A stretch of 64,000 nt of DNA from Apostichopus japonicus. Taxonomy: Eukaryota; Echinodermata; Holothuroidea; Aspidochirotida; Stichopodidae. The position numbers were made by a program, and so were the translations under genes. This document shows, piece by piece, positions 57,227-64,000 of the stretch. Location of the stretch: the NCBI RefSeq assembly GCF_037975245.1, contig NC_092577.1, positions 22,098,398 through 22,162,397 of the forward strand. Direction: 5' to 3'. How positions within the stretch are numbered: the first letter of the stretch is position 1; each line of letters opens with the position of its first letter. Below the pieces are notes generated by a model. The model was not told the DNA's origin. It ran no database searches and worked only from the letters and a program-made list of their open reading frames with translations.

Positions 57227-57295
57227 GTTTTCTCTTCTTGGTCACTTGGGGTTCCATTGTTTCATCACTGCCCTCGTTATCATCAGAGCTGCAAT
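57227..57295 (-). CDS. Tyrosine-recombinase-like gene, small acidic-basic exon
   Basis: 69 bp, phase 1 to phase 1. It reads DCSSDDNEGSDETMEPQVTK, then KRK. Same layout and splice-site style as the 56373 exon, so an exon duplication. Basic ends may be nuclear-localisation signals. Confidence 0.7.
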
Positions 57296-58079
57296 CTGGA
57301 AGTAAAAACAAAAAGATGTACCAATGTTTTGGTAGTTATTTTTACTCCAGTTCTAACAGTTACTCATTTTTATTGCTGATGCAAGCATACTTTTTCCTTA
57401 AAAGGGAAAATATTATCTGAATGTGAAAAGAGATGGGTGACTATGAGAAACATCAGTGAAACAAGCACGGTTGTAAGGAAATTAGTATGACAGTTCTTTT
57501 CTAAACAGGTGTTCAAAGGAAAAGATAACTGAAGTGTATGCAGCAATGCTTAAAATCACAAGTAGATAAGGTCACAATTTAATATATGATGTTAACTTGT
57601 CATAGTGAAGTACAACATGACTTTATCTGACTATAAAGTACCCCTTAATTAATCCAACGGATCTACATTAAAGCAAAAGCTCTAAAACCTCTGAAAAACA
57701 TGAGACTTGAATGAAAGAAAAATTATTTTACGTGCATGGAGAGGAATAGCTTTCAATAATCAATTTAAATTCTCAGAAATTTTCTAAAAAACTTCTTTCC
57801 TTATCGTTGGAATAAAGAGACTATAAAATCAACCTACTACAATTAGCTTCAACTGATGTGTGAAGATATAAAACAGCACTGTTGATCACCACACACTTTA
57901 AATACATGTCTGGCCTGCGTTCACTGTTTAATACACACTTCTGAATATGAAATGTTCTTGACCACAACAATGTGCAGAAATAGTTCACTGAATTCTGGTA
58001 CCATCAGAATATGTTGAAATTCCCCACTTGATAAGTCACATGATGTTTAAACGTTAAGCCTATTGTGATTTTGGCTTAC

Positions 58080-60343
58080 CATCCAATGAGAGCTCCATAT
58101 CATCCAGAGCCTGATTTGGCTGGGGCATGTTTCCCTTCTCCATGGCAAACAGTATTTTGGCTACTTTAGTCATCTGAAGGGTGTCCTCTGGTAATCTATA
58201 GTACTCCCTGTGAACTCTGATATCATGGCCAAGAAAGTTTGCCAATATGTCCATCTCATTTCTTTTGAGGCAAAAGAGTTGTGACACTGTCCCAATTTGC
58301 TTCCTTAGTTTTGTTGATGTCAATGCTGAGGGGTTCTTGGCGCCACACTGAGCTGCAAGTTTCCTTAAGCAATCATGTCCTCGCAAGGAAGCTAACGAGT
58401 CAACGTTTGGTTGGGCAAACAAGTACACATTTTCCTTGCTCACACCTACAGCCTCTCTGGTTTTCACAAGAATATCCACACATTGCCCTGTTTCTAGTGT
58501 AAAGAGTACTGGTACTTTCCGCCCCCGTTTTCCTCGAACTTCAACTCTTTTCAATCGTTCACACAGATTTTTCTCCCACTTGGAAAGCCCATCAAAGATG
58601 TCAGTGTTGACGTGTCTTTCGATGTGTTGGTAGTCACTAAGAGACATTCGCTCTGCCTCTCCACTTCTCCTTCGGTTGAATAAGATCACTTTTGCAAGGG
58701 TTGCTTCAGCTAATTGATACCATGCTAATCTGTCTGGAGATTGCTGCATTCGTTGTGATGCATCTGCCATAATAGAGGATAGGTGGCGATGTAGCAAACA
58801 GACGTCATCAGTCAATGGTAGTATTGTTGGTTTGTTAAATTTGTTCCTGTAGAGAGTTGTCAGAGCATGTGAGGACACATTGTTAGCCCATTCCAGACAA
58901 CACAGATCGTGGAATCTTTCTGCACGTTCCTTCATGGCATTGTCAGCCAATTTTATGCCATTCGATCTACATATCTCTGCACATCTCTTTAGAGAATGAC
59001 CAAGTTTCAATGCCAAAGAAGGTGTTTGGTATTGTCGCTTTGCACCATCATATCCAGCACACTGTCGAACACTTCGGACTACATTGTCATACTGCTGGGG
59101 AGAAATGCATTCTTCCAGGCAGGAGATGTCAGGATGTGCTACTTGCATGACTTTGAGGAACCTTCCAAGTTCTCTCATCTTCTGACTGATATACTGACGG
59201 GATTCAGTGGCAGCTTTTTCATGAAGCTTTTGCCCAATGGTAAGGATAAGACGGTCGTTTCTACAAATGAGACTGATATCATCATTTACCATGGTACCTA
59301 GAATCTGCCGAAAAGAATCTTCAACTGGCATTGCAACAGGCAAGAGAAGAGCACATCTAGACTGGTGCCTAGTTCCCCTTTTCCTCTTCTTTACTTGTGC
59401 AGCACAGTTTTTGACATGTTTCCACATTTTAGATTTCATATAGTACCCAAAGCACTGATCACATGGAATGTAGGTATCTGATGGCACATTATACTGTGGT
59501 CGCTTGCTTGGTATCAGATAACCTCTTTGCTCTCGAATAACTTCTATATTGTGGGCGTGATTTCCTTTATTTCGAAGTAGATTTAGCAAATTCTTTCTTT
59601 GTTTTGACTTCTTATCAAATGACATGACTTCTTGTACGTCCTTCTCACTACCATGATTGGAGAAGAGATGTCTGGGCAGTTTGGCATATGATTCCATACA
59701 ATACGGACAGTAGTGTCTTTTGTCCCATTTCCTTTGACCGCTAGTATTATTAGTAGTTGACACTCTTGCCCCATGGCACCTTGCAGAATGCTTCTTTGAT
59801 TTTCTCTTTTGTGAGGCTGAAACAGAAGATGAAACAATTGATTCTTGAATGTGGAATGGTTGCGCTTCAGCTGTTGTGGGTTCTTCTTCACATGCAGATT
59901 CACTGCTCCTTTCAGATCCACTTTCATGAAAACTGCTAACACTTTCATTGCTGTTGTGTCCCCAGTCTTCATCACTGCTGTTGTCTGAATCACCTTCAGG
60001 CAAGCCACTGTTATATGTCTCACACAGACGATTTGGAAGTCTTTCCTCATCAACAATCTTTATTCCTCCTCCCGTGTGACAGTTGTTGGGGTCTCTGTCA
60101 TCATCGCAGCTGTCTTCTGAATCACTTTCATCACATTCAGGCAAGCCACTGTTCTTAAAAAAACGCAGAGGATAGGGAACTTTTCTTGTACTCTTTGAAT
60201 TACCCTGAAGAGCGGCACCATGTTTTATGACATTTGTTTTGTCACTGCTGTTTGATGTTAGCCCTCTTTCCTGGTGACAGATTTCAGGCAAGCCACTGTT
60301 ATCTGTGCTATACAGTGTATTTGTTGTGTTTTCTCCTTTCCTT
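58080..60343 (-). CDS. Zinc-finger and tyrosine-recombinase-like protein, main exon
   Basis: About 740 open codons. From the N-terminal side come acidic modules (NSGLPECDESDSED), then finger-like HYCPYCMESYAKLPRHLFSN (about codon 192) and YIPCDQCFGYYMKSKMWKHV (about 271). Near codons 537-553 NRRRSGEAERMSLSDY resembles recombinase box I with its Arg. Near 660-697 LRKQIGTVSQLF, then FLGHDIRVHREYYRLPE resemble box II (Arg, LGH, nucleophile Tyr). This is the fold of Cryptons, DIRS elements and phage integrases. The exon ends GATG/GTAAGC at 58080. The 5' end abuts a hAT insertion at 60344, so the true start is upstream, beyond that element. Domesticated gene versus resident Crypton is unresolved. 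Confidence 0.8.
59965..60290. repeat. Recent segmental duplication within the exon, copy 1
   Basis: About 320 bp nearly identical to 61660-61975, differing at a few sites (for example RFFK versus RFIK). The copies are direct and now separated by the hAT element. Confidence 0.9.
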
Positions 60344-61560
60344 CATGGGCGGCGATCCGTACTTCCGAGTGGGGGGGGGGGGGGGATATGACCTTGTTGA
60401 CTATCTAAGCGTAGCGCCACCATGAGTTGGCGCGAAGCGTACAAGAAAATTTGGGGATTTACAAACCCTCTAGATGGCCGGAAACGGCACTTGCCGAGGT
60501 TTCCAAGCGGCATATACCCAACTTTATAATAGGGATTTCATGTCCGAAATATCTCATAATCAGGATCCAAAATACTTTTTTTTAATTTCGGGTGTTATTT
60601 TGGGAAAATTGCCCCTGTCAATCTTGTTTCAGGCGCTACGTTAGAATGTTCGAGAGCTCTTTATATTATTCGATGAAGAAAATGGCCTCATGCAGGCTAT
60701 TATATAGGCCTATACACATGCAATACACAATTACACATAGTTACATTCCTAGGTACCGATTGCTAGGGCATCCAGGTGAAACGTACGTGTATTAACAGGG
60801 GCGTCGGAAGCTATTTGGGATTGGTATGGAAGATCAGAGTGTGGCCATCTACCATAATTATCGGGGGGGTGGGGGACGTTTGGAAGGTCAAACTACGCTA
60901 CGCGCCACCATTGGTTGGCGCGTAGCGTAATGGAGAAAATTTTGAAAAAATGCCTCCCAGATTGCAGGAAATGGCACTTCCCGAGCTTTTCTTCTGTGCA
61001 TTCTCCCTTGTCTGTTTTTGTACCCGATTAATCTTCTGAAACACATTTTGAAGTATGTTTTCATTTTGGTTCTTTATTTTTTGCCTTTTTTTTCTTCTTA
61101 GTGCTACTTTTTTCTCCTTTTTTTTTGCGCCGTGAATATTGGTCCGGCGAACCCTAATTAAGCATTACCCTGGTAACATGAGATTCTCAGCTGTTCGAGG
61201 GAACATGTACGTGTGTAGGCCTACTATAGGGCCTATATGAATACTATGAGGGTGCATATATGTACTATATCAATACCGTGGGCGCAATAATACATTTTGT
61301 TGTTATAGGGCCAATGAAGCCTACAGTCAACTATTCTTGCTTTATAAAGACGGTTTATTTGAAAAGATCGCACTGCGTTTATGGTATAGGCGAGAAATGA
61401 AGCTAAAAAGAGCCGTACATTCACGATGATGCATAAATGAAGGCATGAAAATATTCTTATTCCTGGCATTTGGTGGGGGGGATATGGTGTATTACATCCC
61501 CTCCACCCATTTTCATGGGGGGGATATATCCCCCCATCCCCCCCAGGATCGCCGCCCATG
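60344..61560. mobile_element. hAT-like nonautonomous element, 1217 bp, inside a coding exon
   Basis: Perfect 15-bp inverted tips CATGGGCGGCGATCC are flanked by a perfect 8-bp duplication CTTTCCTT (60336-60343 and 61561-61568). The empty site is preserved in the paralogous module at about 62088 (CTTTCCTTACATTACC). The interior has the GCGCCA hairpin motifs at 60402 and 60892 and no transposase. Eight bases and short tips fit hAT. Confidence 0.9.
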
Positions 61561-61568
61561 CTTTCCTT

Positions 61569-63206
61569 ACATTACCAAGTTGAGCTGATTTTCTGATCTT
61601 TGTTGTGTCAGTCTGGCTGGTTAAAACCCTTTTTTCTCTTTCCTTGTGATAGCTGTCTTCATCACTGCTGTTGTCTGAATCACCTTCAGGCAAGCCACTG
61701 TTATATGTCTCACACAGACGATTTGGAAGTCTTTCCTCATCAACAATCTTTATTCCTCCTCCCGTGTGACAGTTGTTGGGGTCTCTGTCATCATCGCAGC
61801 TGTCTTCTGAATCACTTTCATCACATTCAGGCAAGCCACTGTTCTTAATAAAACGCAGAGGATAGGGAACTTTTCTTGTACTCTTTGAATTACCCTGAAG
61901 AGCGGCACCATGTTTTATGACATTTGTTTTGTCACTGCTGTTTGATGTTAGAACTCTTTCCTGGTGACAGATTTCAGGTTCCCAGTCTTCATCCCTGCTG
62001 TTGTTCTCGGAATCACTTTCATCAACTTCGGGCAAGCCACTGTTATCTGTGCTACACAGTGTATTTGTTGTGTTTTCTCCTTTCCTTACATTACCAAGTC
62101 GAGCTGATTTTCTGATCTTTGTTGTGTCAGTCTGGCTGGTTAAAACCCTTTTTTCTCTTTCCTTGTGATAGCTGTCTTCATCACTGCTGTTGTCTGAATC
62201 ACCTCCATCACCGGGCAGGTAACCGTTATCCATGCTATGTAGAGTATTGGGAATTCTCTTCTCATTCCTTGCATTACTAAGATGAGCTGATTTTACGATC
62301 TTTGTTGTGTCAGTCTGGCCTGATGAAAACTATTCCTCTTTCCTTGTGACAGATGTTGGGGTCCCGGTTTTTGACCAAGCTGTTGTCTGATTCAACTTCA
62401 GGCAATCCACTGCTATCAATCCCAAGTAGGGTATCGGGAACCCTCATCTCATTCCTTGAAGTACTGTGAAGAACTGGATATCCAATGTTTGTTGTGTCAG
62501 TGGTGTCTGTGCTGCTGGATGAAATATTAACCCCTCTTTCATTATGACATATGTTGAAATCATGTTCTTTGTCATTGCTCCTCTTATCTGAAGCACTATC
62601 ATTTTGTCCAGCCGACTTATCACTATTCATCTCATGTAGATTTCTTTGAACTTTGCTTTCATATGTTGGCTTATCAGTTATACATGTAACTCCCACTTCA
62701 CAATCATTAGTAGAACAATTCAGCCTATTTCCATCACTTTGGTTAGGGTTTGTTTCACGCACCTTTGTTGCTGTAGTTTGTTGAGTTGAAGAACCATCAT
62801 CTCCCATTGTGGATTTACTTCTGTTAATTCCACATTGACTATTGGGAACAATTTCCTTATTTGTGGGCCTAACCTCATAAGTTGTTTTGTTCAAATTTGT
62901 TGCTTCGCTGCATCTGGTAGGATACTTCAATCCTCCTGCAATCTTCTGCACTTTAGCACTTGATTTTCTATTGAAGCTCCTGTGGTCTCCATCTCTGCCA
63001 TCTCCTTCAAGCATATGTCTCTCTCCATCTAGATTTGCTGCAGTGCAATTACACTTCAATTGTTCACTTAAATCATCTATTACTTTGGTAATCGTGTCTA
63101 TGTACACATCCATTGATGCAGCCTCATCATCATGTACGATGCTGTGGGATACTCCTCCCTCAGCTCTTTGGACTCTGCTGGCTTCAGTGTGTTCCATATG
63201 GAGCAT
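61569..63206 (-). CDS. Tyrosine-recombinase-like gene, 5' acidic-module exon region
   Basis: From ATG 63206 (MLHMEHTEASRVQR) the frame runs to a stop near 62310, shifts by one base around 62310-62330 (RGIVFIRPD versus GQTDTTKIVKSAHL) and continues to the hAT element. It is built of repeating 40-60-residue modules with consensus NSGLPExDESDSED, DPNICHxERG, then TDTTKIxKSA. It is rich in Asp, Ser and Glu and so probably disordered. The module nearest the hAT element, 61660-61975, is almost identical to 59965-60285, a recent duplication. Confidence 0.65.
61660..61975. repeat. Recent segmental duplication within the exon, copy 2
   Basis: Partner of 59965-60290. It keeps the reading frame. Confidence 0.9.
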
Positions 63207-63212
63207 CTTCAA

Positions 63213-64000
63213 TAGAATAGGAAATAGAAAAATATGACTGAAATTAATTTAACTCATAAAAGTTCTATTAGCAAAACCACTTTCTTTTTCCTACACCTGG
63301 AGGTTGAGTAGCAAGTGCATTGACATGCACATATTTATGGAATTTCTCCAGTATCAATAATGAATTTTTATCAGAGCTATACCTAGGCTTCTACTTACAG
63401 CTCACTGTCAAACTGGCAGTGTTTTTTACTGGTAACTACTGCTCTTTTGAGAATCAGTTCACATTCCCCTTAAGCACTACTCAAATACACAACAACTGCA
63501 CTGGGAAAAACTAAAAATATTGAACCATATTGCATCTATCGGCTTAATTTCCAAAAGAAATTCCCCTCCCCTTAGACCCATCCGTCAGGTTCAAGTCACT
63601 CCTATATTCAGATATACACAACTAGCACTGGTACATTTCCCTAAAATTGTGCACAATGTTCCATCCATCCAGCTACATATTATGAAAGGGAAGGGAAAGC
63701 CATGCCTCCTGCAGAAACCTCACCCAGATTCACTGATTTGTTCAGACACTAGGTTTAAAACTACAGCAGCAATGCTCATGAATCTTCATAACCTTTGTAA
63801 GTAATGTCTTGAGGGTTTAGGCTAATGTCTTAAACAATGCCAATATACTGCCAATATTTTAGATGAAGCTAAGCTGTCCTTTTCTTGAGCAAGTTATATG
63901 CTATTAAGCAAGCATGAGTCTTTGGGTGAGTAACAGTAAATGTTAAAGGTCTTTAGTAGGTGGCCAATCCTTAATCCTATGCTGCCAACTGTATGTTTGT
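63213..64000. other. Upstream region, nothing recognised
   Basis: AT-rich sequence upstream of the minus-strand gene. Short ORFs have no support; 5' untranslated exons may lie here. Confidence 0.4.

Overview
The window is nuclear DNA from an animal. It has multi-exon genes with GT-AG introns, CCHC-gag/APE/RT LINEs, a SINE, DNA transposons of at least five types and long noncoding stretches. The repeat flavour (short hAT-like ends beginning CAGTGGCGGATCC or CAGTGGCGTAGCTA, and a GGTCACC/TTGACCTC-rich 399-bp repeat) suggests a marine invertebrate, possibly an echinoderm. No species-diagnostic gene is present, so this is only an inference.

Layout. (1) 1-14.3 kb: a decayed minus-strand En/Spm (CACTA)-type TNP2 transposase gene. 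It is hit by the end of a MULE (1-240), a LINE 3' fragment (486-727), a near-complete Tx1-like LINE with a 16-bp target duplication (1900-6885) and a 3.7-kb CACTG-ended element with a TA duplication (8746-12427). (2) 15.3-35.5 kb: a plus-strand BEN-domain gene. One intron holds a second Tx1-like LINE (17468-33440), itself split by an 11-kb Mutator-like element (17934-28944) with a perfect 9-bp target duplication, a FLYWCH-MULE transposase and ends made of 16-bp tandem repeats. (3) 37.1-45.5 kb: a plus-strand UIM-HECT ubiquitin-ligase-like gene with a duplicated exon; a TTAA-flanked, THAP-encoding Kolobok-like element (37682-40342) lies between the duplicates. (4) 45.6-55.2 kb: repeats only (foldback element, 399-bp tandem repeat, hAT-like ends, microsatellite, hammerhead-like motif). 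(5) 55.2-63.2 kb: a minus-strand gene encoding acidic tandem modules, two zinc-finger-like motifs, a Crypton/phage-integrase-type tyrosine-recombinase domain and a C-terminal SANT/Myb-like domain. A 1217-bp hAT-like element with a perfect 8-bp target duplication sits inside its large exon.

Nothing indicates a pathway linking the genes. The head-to-head transposase and BEN genes, followed by a HECT gene, could be cargo of one giant CACTA-type element; this is offered as a hypothesis. Most coding regions carry one or a few single-base frameshifts, which may be decay or base-calling error.
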